Notes: generated by a model from the sequence alone, not told the origin. 64,000 nt of DNA from Streptomyces pseudovenezuelae (GCF_029892565.1 NZ_JARXVH010000003.1:186001-250000); one strand, 5' to 3'. Positions 1-8,701 are shown, counted from the first letter of the stretch. Translations and numbers: made by a program.

Positions 1-437
1 GAGACGCCGAGGAGCACCTTGGAGCTGCGGACCTCCTTGCCGACCGTCGGCATCGTGGTCTGCGCCAGGGCGGAGCCGATCAGCCAGGCGACCAGGAGCA
101 TCGCCAGGACGTTGACGAGGGCGCCGCCGGTCGCGTCCAGGGCGCGGGCCGGGGACCAGGTGATGAACCGGCGCAGCCTGTTGCCCAGGTGGGTGGTCAG
201 GGCCTGGCCGACGGAGGCGCAGACGATGACGACGACGACCGCGACGACGGCGGCGGTCGTGCTCACCTCCGCGTTGTCGGTCAGCGCGTCCCAGATGACG
301 GGCAGCACGTACACCGCCACGAGACCGCCGCCCAGGAAGCCGATCACCGACAGGATGCCGACGACGAAGCCCTGGCGATAACCGACGATCGCGAACCACA
401 CGGCGGCGACCAGCAACAGGATGTCCAGCACGTTCAC
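1..437 (-). CDS. MarP-like membrane serine protease, N-terminal part (cut by window edge)
   Basis: This is the first 145 codons of a gene that runs off the left edge. The GTG start at 437 begins VNVLDILLLVAAVWFAIVGY and is followed by several hydrophobic segments, including a long Val-rich helix. This is the CvpA/colicin-V-like membrane domain that precedes the trypsin-like domain in actinobacterial MarP proteases (mycobacterial MarP is an acid-resistance, periplasmic protease). The protease domain lies outside the window, so the family call rests on the membrane half. The start is 13 bp from the stop of the upstream NUDIX gene, which suggests co-transcription. Confidence 0.75.
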   Translation of the reverse strand, partial: MNVLDILLLVAAVWFAIVGYRQGFVVGILSVIGFLGGGLVAVYVLPVIWDALTDNAEVSTTAAVVAVVVVIVCASVGQALTTHLGNRLRRFITWSPARALDATGGALVNVLAMLLVAWLIGSALAQTTMPTVGKEVRSSKVLLGV

Positions 438-450
438 GGCAGACACCCTG

Positions 451-1152
451 TCATGACCTCCAGTCGAGGGGGACCTGCTTCTCCCGGTCCCAGGGGCGCT
501 CCCAGCCGGCGTAGTGGAACAGTCGGTCGATGATTCCGGCCGTGAAACCCCACACCAGGGCCGATTCGACCAGAAATGCCGGACCTCGGTGGCCGCGGGG
601 GTGCACGGCCGTCGCGCGGTTGGCCGGGTCCGTGAGATCCGCCACGGGGACCGTGAAGACCCGCGCCGTCTCGTTCGGGTCGACCACGCCGACCGGGGTC
701 GGCACGCGCCACCAGCCCAGCACGGGGGTCACGACGAAGCCGCTGACCGGGATGTACAGCCGGGGCAGCACGCCGAAGAGCTGGACGCCGGAGGGGTCGA
801 GCCCGGTCTCCTCCTCGGCCTCGCGCAGGGCGGCCCGCAGCGGCCCGTCGGTGTGCGGGTCGCCGTCCTCGGGGTCGAGGGCGCCGCCGGGGAAGGACGG
901 CTGTCCGGCGTGCGAGCGCAGCGAACTGGCCCGCTCCATGAGCAGCAGCTCGGGCCCGCGCTCGCCCTCGCCGAACAGGACGAGGACGGCCGACTGCCGG
1001 CCCGCCCCGTCCTCGGGCGGCAGGAAGCGGCTCAGCTGGAGCGGCTGCACCGTCTCCACCGCCCGCACCACCGGCTCCAGCCAGTCGGGCAGGCCTTCCT
1101 TGCTGAGCGTCACCGGACCGCCCCGTGTATTGCTCGCACGCGTCATCGCCAC
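451..1152 (-). CDS. NUDIX hydrolase, CoA pyrophosphatase-like
   Basis: 233 residues. A NUDIX box is visible in the central part: PGGALDPEDGD, a short insert, then AALREAEEETGL, giving the REx2EE metal-binding core. The order of GG, ED and REAEEETG resembles the CoA pyrophosphatase (NudL) group, which splits CoA into phosphopantetheine and ADP. Substrate is inferred. The gene sits 13 bp upstream of the MarP-like gene and 148 bp downstream of nth on the same strand, so nth-NUDIX-marP may form an operon. ATG at 1152 is used; an internal GTG (VTLSKEGLP) is possible. Confidence 0.85.
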   Translation of the reverse strand: MAMTRASNTRGGPVTLSKEGLPDWLEPVVRAVETVQPLQLSRFLPPEDGAGRQSAVLVLFGEGERGPELLLMERASSLRSHAGQPSFPGGALDPEDGDPHTDGPLRAALREAEEETGLDPSGVQLFGVLPRLYIPVSGFVVTPVLGWWRVPTPVGVVDPNETARVFTVPVADLTDPANRATAVHPRGHRGPAFLVESALVWGFTAGIIDRLFHYAGWERPWDREKQVPLDWRS

Positions 1153-1300
1153 CCCCGAAGTCCTGCTGGTTCCAACGCCCGCCGCTCCTTTGATCGTTCC
1201 TGTCGGTGACCCTGAGATCGCCCCCGAGAAGATCCCTGAGACGGCGTCCGGGTCCCCGGCGGGCCGTACGCCGTCCTCGGCGAGCCCGGCGGGCGATGCG

Positions 1301-2347
1301 TCATCCGGCCGCCCCCAGCGGCGGCGCCGGCCTGCCGCCCGCGTCCAGGTAGGCCTGCGGGGGGTTGAGGCGCTGGCCGGGGAAGCCGCCCTTCTCGTAC
1401 TTGAGCAGTTTCTTCGCCTTCTCCGGGTCCGTCTCGCCCTCGCCGTACGCCGGGCAGAGCGGGGCGATGGGGCAGGCGCCGCAGGCGGGCTTGCGGGCGT
1501 GGCAGATGCGGCGGCCGTGCCAGATCACGTGATGCGAGAGGTCCGTCCAGTCGCTCTTGGGGAAGAGCGCTCCCACGGCGGCCTCGATCTTGTCCGGGTC
1601 GGTCTGATCGGTCCACTGCCAGCGCCGCACCAGCCGCTGGAAGTGGGTGTCCACGGTGATGCCGGGCCGCCCGAAGGCGTTCCCCAGCACCACGAAGGCG
1701 GTCTTGCGGCCCACGCCGGGCAGTTTGACGAGGTCTTCGAGACGGCCGGGGACCTCGCCGCCGAACTGCTCCACCAGCCCCTTGGACAGCCCTATGACCG
1801 ACTTGGTCTTGGCCCGGAAGAAGCCGGTCGGGCGGAGGATCTCCTCGACCTCCTCGGGGTTGGCGGCGGCCAGGTCCTCGGGGGTCGGGTACTTGGCGAA
1901 GAGCGCGGGCGTCGTCTGGTTGACCCTGAGGTCGGTGGTCTGGGCCGACAGGACCGTGGCCACCACCAGTTGGAAGGGGTTCTCGAAGTCCAGCTCGGGG
2001 TGGGCGTACGGAAAGACCTCGGCGAGCTCGCGGTCGATCCGGCGGGCCCGGCGCACGAGGGCGGTGTGCGACTCGGCCTTGGCCGGCTTGGCGACGGCCG
2101 CCTTCTTCACAGGTGCGGCCTTCTTCGCGGCCGTGACCTTCTTTTCGGGCGCCGTCTTCTTCGCGGCCGTGACCTTCGTCGTGGCCGTCGTCTTCTTCGC
2201 CGGAGTCGCCTTCTTCACCGCAGCCTTCTTTGTCACTTTTGCCGGTTTCTTTCCGCCACCAGGGTCCTGTTCGCCCACAGCGGAATCACGACGTACAGCC
2301 ACCCGCCCAGCCCCCTTGGCCTGTGCTCTCACCGGCGATTTGGACAC
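1301..2347 (-). CDS. nth: Endonuclease III with a Lys/Ala-rich N-terminal tail
   Basis: Base-excision repair DNA glycosylase/AP lyase for oxidised pyrimidines. Helix-hairpin-helix LPGVGRKTA is at about residues 209-217 with the catalytic Lys215. The catalytic Asp233 is in [12 protein letters not shown]. The [4Fe-4S] ligands Cys282, 289, 292 and 298 have the classical C-x6-C-x2-C-x5-C spacing. Residues about 33-90 form an extension of repeated KKA/AKK units resembling histone-H1 tails, absent from the roughly 210-residue E. coli enzyme. It is divergent from crp across a 207-bp gap. All catalytic residues are present. The ATG start keeps the tail; no better start lies close to the catalytic domain. 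Confidence 0.95.
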   Translation of the reverse strand: MSKSPVRAQAKGAGRVAVRRDSAVGEQDPGGGKKPAKVTKKAAVKKATPAKKTTATTKVTAAKKTAPEKKVTAAKKAAPVKKAAVAKPAKAESHTALVRRARRIDRELAEVFPYAHPELDFENPFQLVVATVLSAQTTDLRVNQTTPALFAKYPTPEDLAAANPEEVEEILRPTGFFRAKTKSVIGLSKGLVEQFGGEVPGRLEDLVKLPGVGRKTAFVVLGNAFGRPGITVDTHFQRLVRRWQWTDQTDPDKIEAAVGALFPKSDWTDLSHHVIWHGRRICHARKPACGACPIAPLCPAYGEGETDPEKAKKLLKYEKGGFPGQRLNPPQAYLDAGGRPAPPLGAAG

Positions 2348-2449
2348 CCGGCCAGCCTAGAGCCCGACACTGACATCCGCCCCGGACCCAGGAGATCAGC
2401 CCCCAATTGGACCCCTGCCGCTTACCTCGGGACACCAGTGCGGCATCCT

Positions 2450-2463
2450 TGTGACAGATCACA
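2450..2463. promoter_or_regulatory. Palindromic Crp-type site TGTGACAGATCACA upstream of crp
   Basis: A perfect 14-bp palindrome about 92 bp upstream of the crp start, between divergent nth and crp. It has TGTGA/TCACA half sites like those bound by CRP/FNR proteins, but with a 4-bp spacer rather than the 6 bp of E. coli CRP. It also fits a GTG-N6-CAC core. It is a plausible autoregulatory site; binding is inferred. Confidence 0.5.
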
Positions 2464-2554
2464 CTGTTTGGACCGTCCGGCAAGATGGGGAGCACGGTCC
2501 CCTGGTACCAAGGGGGCGCAAGATCCCCTGAGCAGGTCGACAAGGAGAGAACTC

Positions 2555-3229
2555 GTGGACGACGTTCTGCGGCGGAACCCGCTTTTCGCGGCGCTCGACG
2601 ACGAGCAGGCCACGGAGCTTCGCGCCTCCATGAGCGAGGTGACCCTCGCGCGCGGAGACTCGCTCTTCCACGAGGGCGACCCCGGAGACCGGCTCTACGT
2701 GGTCACCGAGGGCAAGGTCAAGCTGCACCGCACCTCCCCCGACGGCCGCGAGAACATGCTCGCCGTCGTGGGCCCCGGCGAGTTGATCGGCGAACTGTCG
2801 CTGTTCGACCCGGGCCCCCGCACCGCGACCGCCACCGCGCTCACCGAGGTCAAGCTCCTCGGCCTCGGCCACGGCGACCTCCAGCCCTGGCTGAGCGCCC
2901 GCCCCGAGGTGGCCGGCGCCCTGCTGCGCGCCGTCGCCCGCCGACTGCGCAAGACCAACGACGCGATGTCCGACCTCGTCTTCTCCGACGTCCCCGGCCG
3001 CGTCGCCCGCGCCCTGCTGGACCTCTCCCGCCGCTTCGGCGTGCAGTCCGAGGAGGGCATCCACGTCGTCCACGACCTCACGCAGGAGGAGCTGGCCCAA
3101 CTGGTCGGCGCCTCCCGCGAGACCGTGAACAAGGCGCTCGCCGACTTCGCCCAGCGCGGGTGGCTCCGCCTGGAGGCGCGCGCCGTGATCCTGCTGGACG
3201 TCGAGCGGCTGGCCAAGCGCTCGCGCTGA
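2555..3229 (+). CDS. crp: Crp/Fnr-family transcriptional regulator
   Basis: 224 residues from GTG at 2555, preceded by a well-spaced AAGGAGAG. The N-terminal cyclic-nucleotide-binding beta-roll is recognisable from GDSLFHEGDPGDRLYVV, then GELIGELSLF and PRTATATA. A long dimer helix follows, then a winged helix-turn-helix with TQEELAQLVGASRETVNKAL as the recognition segment. Length and sequence match the Streptomyces Crp known to affect germination and antibiotic production in S. coelicolor. It stands alone, with a strong terminator just downstream and a Crp-like palindrome upstream suggesting autoregulation. A much longer open frame continues upstream of the GTG but has no coding character there. 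Confidence 0.93.
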   Translation: MDDVLRRNPLFAALDDEQATELRASMSEVTLARGDSLFHEGDPGDRLYVVTEGKVKLHRTSPDGRENMLAVVGPGELIGELSLFDPGPRTATATALTEVKLLGLGHGDLQPWLSARPEVAGALLRAVARRLRKTNDAMSDLVFSDVPGRVARALLDLSRRFGVQSEEGIHVVHDLTQEELAQLVGASRETVNKALADFAQRGWLRLEARAVILLDVERLAKRSR

Positions 3230-3253
3230 CGCCGGTCTTGGCGGTACGACTTC

Positions 3254-3282
3254 GGGGCCCACTTCTTTAAGAGGTGGGCCCC
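3254..3282. terminator. Rho-independent terminator after crp
   Basis: GGGGCCCACTTC, loop TTTAA, then GAGGTGGGCCCC. This is a 12-bp stem with one wobble pair, followed on the + strand by GTTTTCG. It lies 25 bp past the crp stop and can also serve the converging metallo-hydrolase gene. Confidence 0.85.
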
Positions 3283-3323
3283 GTTTTCGTGACCGGGCCG
3301 ACTCGTGCGACCTCGGCGAGCGC

Positions 3324-4154
3324 CTAGATCAGCCCGTGTTCCTTGAGGTAGTCCAGCTGGGCCCGTACCGACAGTTCGGCCGCCGGCCACAGGGAGCGGT
3401 CCACGTCCGCGTACACGTGGGTGACGACCTCGGTCGGGGTGCGGTGGCCGTTCTCGACGGCTGTCTCGACCTGGGCGAGCCGGTGGGCGCGGTGGGCGAG
3501 GTAGAACTCGACGACGCCCTGGGCGTCGTCCAGGACGGGACCGTGGCCCGGGAGCACCGTGTGGACGCCGTCGTCGACCGCGAGGGATCTGAGGCGGCGC
3601 AGGGAGTCCAGGTAGTCGCCGAGGCGGCCGTCGGGGTGCGCCACGACCGTCGTACCGCGCCCCAGGACGGTGTCCCCGGTCAGGACGGCCTGATCGGCCG
3701 GGAGATGGAAGCACAGGGAGTCCGAGGTGTGCCCCGGAGTGGGCACGACCAGCAACTCCAGGCCGCCGACCCGCACGACGTCCCCGGCGCCCAGCCCCTC
3801 GTCGCCCAGCCGCAGTGCCGGGTCCAGCGCCCGCACCTTCGTGCCGGTCAGCTCGGCGAAGCGGGCGGCGCCCTCGGCGTGGTCCGGGTGGCCGTGGGTC
3901 AGCAGGGTGAGCGCGATCCGCTTGCCGGCCTTCTCGGCGGTGTCGACGACGCTGCGCAGGTGTCCGTCGTCCAGGGGGCCCGGGTCGACGACGACGGCCA
4001 GCTCCGAGTCGGGCTCGGCGAGGATCCAGGTGTTGGTGCCGTCGAGGGTCATCGCCGAGGCGTTGGGCGCCAGGACGTTGACGGCCCGTGCGGTGGCGGG
4101 GCCGGAGAGGACCCCGCCTCTGGGCTGACCGGGAAGGGCTGCTGCGTCCGTCAT
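3324..4154 (-). CDS. MBL-fold metallo-hydrolase
   Basis: 276 residues starting MTDAAALPGQ. The metallo-beta-lactamase signature THGHPDHAEG gives the HxHxDH zinc ligands. Further ligands appear in VVPTPGHTSDSLCF, LTGDTVLGRG and LPGHGP. Overall it resembles the LACTB2-like subgroup of small hydrolases (glyoxalase II/RNase-like fold). Substrate is unknown. Its ATG overlaps the stop of the upstream NUDIX gene as ATGA, so the two are translationally coupled. The open frame extends about 160 codons further upstream, but that part lies antisense-in-frame within the NUDIX gene and is not family-like. Confidence 0.85.
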   Translation of the reverse strand: MTDAAALPGQPRGGVLSGPATARAVNVLAPNASAMTLDGTNTWILAEPDSELAVVVDPGPLDDGHLRSVVDTAEKAGKRIALTLLTHGHPDHAEGAARFAELTGTKVRALDPALRLGDEGLGAGDVVRVGGLELLVVPTPGHTSDSLCFHLPADQAVLTGDTVLGRGTTVVAHPDGRLGDYLDSLRRLRSLAVDDGVHTVLPGHGPVLDDAQGVVEFYLAHRAHRLAQVETAVENGHRTPTEVVTHVYADVDRSLWPAAELSVRAQLDYLKEHGLI

Positions 4155-5032
4155 GCCGTGGCTCCACCGGTCGAGAGGTCGGTCGGGATGTGCTTGGTGA
4201 ACTCGTCGTGGCCCGGCCAGGACAGCACGATCTCGCCGTCCGCCAGCCGGGCGCGGGCGAGGACGGCGGTCAGGTCCCGGTCCGGAGCCGCGGCGAGCGC
4301 CTCCGCCGCCGTGCCGTACGGCAGCAGCTGGCGCAGGGTCGCGATGGTGGGCGGCATCATCAACAGCTCGCCCTTGTCGTACGCGACCGCCGCCTCCTCG
4401 GGCCGGATCCACACCGTGCGGTCGGCCTCGGTGGAGGCGTTGCGGGTGCGCTGGCCGTGCGGCAGGGCGGCCACGAAGAACCAGGTGTCGTAGCGGCGGG
4501 TCTCGAACTCCGGGGTGATCCAGCGGGTCCAGGCGCCCAGCAGGTCGGAGCGCAGGACCAGGCCGCGGCGGTCCAGGAACTCGGCGAAGGACAGCTCCCG
4601 GTCGACCAGGGCCGCCCGGTCCGCCTCCCACTGAGGTCCGGTGGTGTCGCCGACCACTGAGTCGGGGGTCTCACCGGCGAGCAGGACGCCCGCCTCCTCG
4701 TACGTCTCCCGGACGGCCGCGCAGACGATCGCCTGGGCCTCCGTCTCGTCGACGCCGAACCGCTCCGCCCACCACGCGCGCGTGGGGCCCGCCCAGCGGA
4801 TGTGGCGTTCGTCGTCACGGGGATCTACGCCGCCGCCCGGATAAGCGTACGCGCCCCCGGCGAAGGCCATGGAGGCGCGTCTGCGCAGCATGTGGACGGC
4901 GGGGCCGCCGTCGGTGTCCTTGAGGAGCATGACGGTGGCCGCGCGCTTCGGGGTGACCGGGGTGAGCGTGCCGTCCGCCAGCGCGCGGATGCGTTCCGGC
5001 CAGTCCTGGGGAAACCACTGCCCATTCGCCAT
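4151..5032 (-). CDS. NUDIX hydrolase
   Basis: 293 residues. The NUDIX region is split: AYAYPGGGVDPRDDE provides the leading glycines, and after a roughly 40-residue insert AAVRETYEEAGVLL gives the REx2EE(A)G metal site. This wide spacing resembles NUDT19/NUDT7-type enzymes acting on CoA esters or related pyrophosphates; the substrate is inferred only. The gene is translationally coupled (ATGA) to the downstream MBL-fold hydrolase. The pairing is consistent with a small housekeeping hydrolase operon. ATG at 5032. Confidence 0.82.
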   Translation of the reverse strand: MANGQWFPQDWPERIRALADGTLTPVTPKRAATVMLLKDTDGGPAVHMLRRRASMAFAGGAYAYPGGGVDPRDDERHIRWAGPTRAWWAERFGVDETEAQAIVCAAVRETYEEAGVLLAGETPDSVVGDTTGPQWEADRAALVDRELSFAEFLDRRGLVLRSDLLGAWTRWITPEFETRRYDTWFFVAALPHGQRTRNASTEADRTVWIRPEEAAVAYDKGELLMMPPTIATLRQLLPYGTAAEALAAAPDRDLTAVLARARLADGEIVLSWPGHDEFTKHIPTDLSTGGATA

Positions 5033-5120
5033 GGGCGGAGGCTATCCCTTGGTGCGCGAATGTTCGAGAGGTGTCCGAGGTCAGGGCCCCGGCGACCGAA
5101 CGACGGCTACCGAACGACGG

Positions 5121-5585
5121 CTACGGAACGAGCTCCACCTGGATCTCGACCTCCACCGGAGCGTCCAGCGGCAGCACCGCCACGCCGACCGCGCTGCGCG
5201 CGTGCACGCCCTTGTCTCCGAGGGCGGCGGCGAGCAGCTCACTGGCGCCGTTGACGACGGCCGGCTGGCCGGTGAAGTCGGGCGCCGAGGCGACGAAGCC
5301 CACGACCTTCACCACGCGCGCGATGCGGTCCAGGTCGCCGGCCACGGACTTCACGGCGGCCAGCGCGTTCAGCGCGCAGGTGCGGGCCAGGTCCTTGGCC
5401 TCCTCCGGCGTGACCTCGGCGCCGACCTTGCCGGTGACGGGCAGCTTGCCCTCCACCATCGGGAGCTGGCCCGCGGTGTAGACGTAGACGCCCGACAGCA
5501 CGGCGGGCTGGTAGGCGGCCAGCGGCGGGACGACCTCCGGCAGGGTCAGACCGAGTTCGGCCAGCTTCGCCTCGACGGCACTCAT
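5121..5585 (-). CDS. RidA/YjgF-family protein
   Basis: 154 residues from ATG at 5585. Features are LYTAGQLP-like VYTAGQLPMVEGKLP, then ALNALAAVKSVAGDLDRI. The C-terminal HARSAVGVAVLPLDAPVEVEIQ carries the RidA Arg-x-x-VGV-LP core. RidA enzymes hydrolyse reactive enamine/imine intermediates, protecting PLP enzymes; family members vary in whether this activity is kept. The start overlaps the stop of the upstream DUF4177 gene (ATGA), so the two are coupled. An open frame continues upstream but is read through DUF4177 in another frame. Confidence 0.85.
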   Translation of the reverse strand: MSAVEAKLAELGLTLPEVVPPLAAYQPAVLSGVYVYTAGQLPMVEGKLPVTGKVGAEVTPEEAKDLARTCALNALAAVKSVAGDLDRIARVVKVVGFVASAPDFTGQPAVVNGASELLAAALGDKGVHARSAVGVAVLPLDAPVEVEIQVELVP

Positions 5586-5740
5586 GCCTTCTCCCGCTTC
5601 AGGTAGGCCACCAGCTGCTCGGGGTTGTTGGGCCCGGGCACGACCTGGACGAGCTCCCAGCCGTCCTCGCCCCAGGTGTCCAGGATCTGCTTCGTGGCGT
5701 GGACGAGCAGCGGCACGGTTGCGTATTCCCACTTGGTCAT
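5582..5740 (-). CDS. DUF4177-type small protein
   Basis: 52 residues starting MTKWEYATVPLLVHATKQIL and containing the characteristic DTWGEDGWELVQVVPGPN. Small proteins of this type combine a WEY start with a GxxGWELV motif and have no assigned biochemical role. It overlaps the RidA start by 4 bp. It reads away from the ArsA-type ATPase gene, whose start lies 105 bp away, so this gap holds divergent promoters. Confidence 0.85.
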   Translation of the reverse strand: MTKWEYATVPLLVHATKQILDTWGEDGWELVQVVPGPNNPEQLVAYLKREKA

Positions 5741-5845
5741 GTGGCCGACTTTAGCCGCTGGTCCGGACGGCTCAGGGGCCGACCGTCGCCACGTTGTCCA
5801 CAGGCTGCCGCGTAGCTTGCGCACAGACTGGTTAGGCTCGAAGAC

Positions 5846-6823
5846 GTGAGCAGGCTCCAGGTCGTCAGCGGCAAGGGCGGGACCGGCAAGACGACGGTCG
5901 CCGCCGCACTCGCGCTGGCCCTCGCGACCGAGGGGAAGCGGACGCTTCTCGTCGAGGTCGAGGGCCGCCAGGGCATCGCGCAGCTCTTCGAGACCGATGC
6001 GCTGCCCTATGAGGAGCGGAAGATCGCGGTCGCTCCGGGTGGCGGGGAGGTGTACGCGCTCGCCATCGACCCCGAGCTGGCCCTTCTGGACTACCTCCAG
6101 ATGTTCTACAAACTCGGGGGCGCCGGACGGGCCCTGAAGAAGCTCGGCGCGATCGACTTCGCGACCACCATCGCGCCCGGTCTCAGGGACGTCCTGCTGA
6201 CCGGCAAGGCGTGCGAGGCGGTGCGGCGCAAGGACAAGAGCGGGCGCTTCGCGTACGACTACGTCGTCATGGACGCGCCGCCCACCGGCCGCATCACCCG
6301 CTTCCTGAACGTCAACGACGAGGTCGCGGGCCTCGCGAAGATCGGCCCGATACACAATCAGGCGCAGGCCGTGATGCGGGTGCTGAAGTCCAAGGAGACG
6401 GCCGTGCACCTGGTGACGCTCCTGGAGGAGATGCCCGTCCAGGAGACCGCCGACGGAATCTCCGAACTGCGCGCCGCGCGGCTGCCGGTGGGCCGGATCA
6501 TGGTGAACATGGTGCGCCCTGAGGTGTTGGACGCGGCAGATCTGGAACTCGTCCGCAGCACGCCCCGTACCGCCCTCGCGAAGTCCCTGTCCGCCGCCGG
6601 CCTCGGCGGGGCGCGACGCGGGGGGAACGCGGAGAAGCTGGTGGACCCGCTGCTCGCGGAGGCGGAGGAGTACGCCGAGCGGTACGCGCTGGAGGAGGAA
6701 CAGCGGTCGGTCCTGGCCGAGTTGGGCCTGCCGCTGCACGAACTGCCGCTGCTCGCCGAGGGCATGGACCTCGGCGGGCTGTACGGGCTGGCCAGGGAGC
6801 TGCGCCGGCAGGGCCTGTCATGA
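5846..6823 (+). CDS. ArsA-family ATPase, first of a pair
   Basis: 325 residues from GTG. A deviant Walker A GKGGTGKTT is at residues 9-17. The family switch regions appear as VVMDAPPTGRITRFLNV and LVTLLEEMPVQET. It belongs to the ArsA/Get3 group of deviant-Walker ATPases that deliver proteins or metalloids; actinobacterial members are usually paired and not linked to arsB or arsR, as here. It forms an operon with the next ATPase. The C-terminal half has LPLHELPLLAEGMDLGGLYGL, a hydrophobic amphipathic stretch typical of the subgroup. Specific substrate unknown. Confidence 0.88.
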   Translation: MSRLQVVSGKGGTGKTTVAAALALALATEGKRTLLVEVEGRQGIAQLFETDALPYEERKIAVAPGGGEVYALAIDPELALLDYLQMFYKLGGAGRALKKLGAIDFATTIAPGLRDVLLTGKACEAVRRKDKSGRFAYDYVVMDAPPTGRITRFLNVNDEVAGLAKIGPIHNQAQAVMRVLKSKETAVHLVTLLEEMPVQETADGISELRAARLPVGRIMVNMVRPEVLDAADLELVRSTPRTALAKSLSAAGLGGARRGGNAEKLVDPLLAEAEEYAERYALEEEQRSVLAELGLPLHELPLLAEGMDLGGLYGLARELRRQGLS

Positions 6824-6920
6824 GCCGGAACACGAGTGGGCACACGGGCCAGGGCAGGAGTCGGTGCGTGGGCCGGAGCACGAGTCGGAAGCAGCTGAAC
6901 CAGGGGAAGCAGGGGATGTC

Positions 6921-8303
6921 ATGAGCCCGGAGGCGGCCAAGGCCAACGCCCAGGAGAGCGCGCGCCACCGCCTCTCCCCCGCGCGCGTGCTCGACATCGA
7001 CCCGCTGCTCGACGACCCGAAGACGCGGATCATGGTGTGCTGCGGCTCGGGCGGGGTGGGGAAGACCACCACCGCGGCGGCGCTGGGGCTGCGGGCCGCC
7101 GAGCGCGGGCGCAAGGTCGTCGTCCTGACCATCGACCCGGCACGCCGCCTCGCCCAGTCCATGGGCATCGACTCGCTGGACAACATCCCGCGCCGGGTGA
7201 AGGGCCTCGAGGACTCCGGCGGCGGCGGCGAACTGCACGCGATGATGCTGGACATGAAGCGCACCTTCGACGAGATCGTCGAGGCGCACGCGGATCCCGA
7301 GCGGGCCGCCGCGATCCTGTCGAACCCCTTCTACCAGTCGCTCTCGGCGGGCTTCGCGGGCACGCAGGAGTACATGGCGATGGAGAAGCTCGGGCAGCTG
7401 CGGGCGAAGGAGGAGTGGGACCTGATCGTCGTCGACACCCCGCCCTCCCGCTCGGCGCTCGACTTCCTGGACGCCCCCAAGCGGCTCGGCTCCTTCCTGG
7501 ACGGCAAGTTGATCCGTCTGCTGCTCGCGCCCGCCAAGGTGGGCGGGCGCGCGGGGATGAAGTTCCTCAACGTCGGCATGTCGATGATGACCGGCGCCCT
7601 GGGCAAGCTGCTAGGCGGGCAACTGCTCAAGGACGTGCAGACGTTCGTGGCGGCGATGGACTCGATGTTCGGCGGCTTCCGCACGCGCGCGGACGCCACG
7701 TACAAGTTGCTGCAGGCGCCCGGGACGGCGTTCCTGGTGGTCGCGGCGCCCGAGCGGGACGCGCTGCGCGAGGCCGCGTACTTCGTGGAGCGGCTGGCGG
7801 CCGAGGACATGCCGCTGGCCGGTCTGGTGCTCAACCGGGTCCACGGCAGCGGCGCCGACCGGCTGTCGGCCGAGCGCGCGCTCGGCGCCGCGGAAAATCT
7901 TGTGGAGCCCCGCATTGTCGATCAGCACGGCGGGAAAGCTGGTCTTCGTAACTCTCCCGACACGTACGGCAGTTCAGAATCTCTCGCATCCACGGCCCGT
8001 GACACCGCCGACGGCGCACCTGACGGGTCCACCGCGTCCGAGCCCGGCTCCCCCGGTCCGGATCAGGAGGACCAGAGCGTCGACCGGCTCACCGCGGGCC
8101 TGTTGAGGCTGCACGCCGATCGTATGCACGTGCTCTCCCGCGAGCAGCGCACACGTGACCGCTTCACGGCTCGCCACCCCGAGGTGGCGGTGACGGAGGT
8201 GGCCGCGCTGCCCGGCGACGTGCACGACCTCGTGGGTCTGCGGGACATCGGTGACCGGCTCGCGGCCAACCGGCCGGAGCTGCCCGAGACCGACGGCAAC
8301 TGA
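6921..8303 (+). CDS. ArsA-family ATPase, second of a pair
   Basis: 460 residues from ATG at 6921 (MSPEAAKANA), with AGGGG 5 bp upstream. An in-frame GTG at 6864 would add 19 low-complexity residues but has a poorly spaced AGGAG, so it is second choice. Walker A GSGGVGKTTT is at residues 42-51, with IDPARRLAQSMG and VVDTPPSRSALDFLDAP as switch regions. About residues 335-390 form a Ser/Gly/Asp-rich linker before a conserved C-terminal helix block. The protein probably works as a heterodimer or pair with the upstream ATPase. The operon lies directly upstream of convergent wblA, an arrangement I recall as conserved in Streptomyces. Confidence 0.87.
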   Translation: MSPEAAKANAQESARHRLSPARVLDIDPLLDDPKTRIMVCCGSGGVGKTTTAAALGLRAAERGRKVVVLTIDPARRLAQSMGIDSLDNIPRRVKGLEDSGGGGELHAMMLDMKRTFDEIVEAHADPERAAAILSNPFYQSLSAGFAGTQEYMAMEKLGQLRAKEEWDLIVVDTPPSRSALDFLDAPKRLGSFLDGKLIRLLLAPAKVGGRAGMKFLNVGMSMMTGALGKLLGGQLLKDVQTFVAAMDSMFGGFRTRADATYKLLQAPGTAFLVVAAPERDALREAAYFVERLAAEDMPLAGLVLNRVHGSGADRLSAERALGAAENLVEPRIVDQHGGKAGLRNSPDTYGSSESLASTARDTADGAPDGSTASEPGSPGPDQEDQSVDRLTAGLLRLHADRMHVLSREQRTRDRFTARHPEVAVTEVAALPGDVHDLVGLRDIGDRLAANRPELPETDGN

Positions 8304-8362
8304 GCCGACGGTAGCGGCTGTTGAGGCGTGGTGCCCTTACGACGAGGTGCCGAGGGGTCGCC

Positions 8363-8701
8363 TCAGCTCACCGCCGCGTAGTTCTCGTAGATCTCATCGT
8401 CGTCGAGCGGCAGGATGCCGACGCCGCGCTCGTACTCGATACGAGCCGTCTCCAGCAGCCTGCGCCACGAGGTGACGGTCGGCCGCCGGCGCAGCAGTGC
8501 GCGGCGTTCCCGCTCCGTCATGCCTCCCCACACGCCGAACTCGACGCGGTTGTCGAGCGCATCGGCCAGGCACTCGGTGCGTACCGGACATCCGGTGCAC
8601 ACCGCCTTGGCCCTGTTCTGCGCTGCTCCTTGGACAAACAGTTCATCCGGATCGGTAGTGCGGCAGGCGGCCTGCGCACTCCAGTCGGTTACCCAGCCCA
8701 T
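8363..8701 (-). CDS. wblA: WhiB-like regulator WblA
   Basis: 112 residues from ATG at 8701 (MGWVTDWSAQ). A further 19 codons are open upstream, but the shorter form matches the length I recall for Streptomyces WblA. The four iron-sulfur cysteines are Cys13, 35, 38 and 44 (C-x21-C-x2-C-x5-C), followed by the GVWGG turn at 56-60 and a basic RRALLRRRP segment for DNA contact. WblA is a pleiotropic regulator needed for the aerial-hypha to spore transition and generally repressing antibiotic production. Its neighbours (ArsA pair, penicillin-binding protein) support orthology. It is transcribed convergently with the ArsA operon. Confidence 0.95.
   Translation of the reverse strand: MGWVTDWSAQAACRTTDPDELFVQGAAQNRAKAVCTGCPVRTECLADALDNRVEFGVWGGMTERERRALLRRRPTVTSWRRLLETARIEYERGVGILPLDDDEIYENYAAVS

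Noticed and set aside
530..2554. A very long open frame on the + strand running into crp
   Set aside because: It lies antisense to the NUDIX and nth genes and exists because GC-rich third positions rarely form stops. Protein homology begins only at the GTG at 2555.
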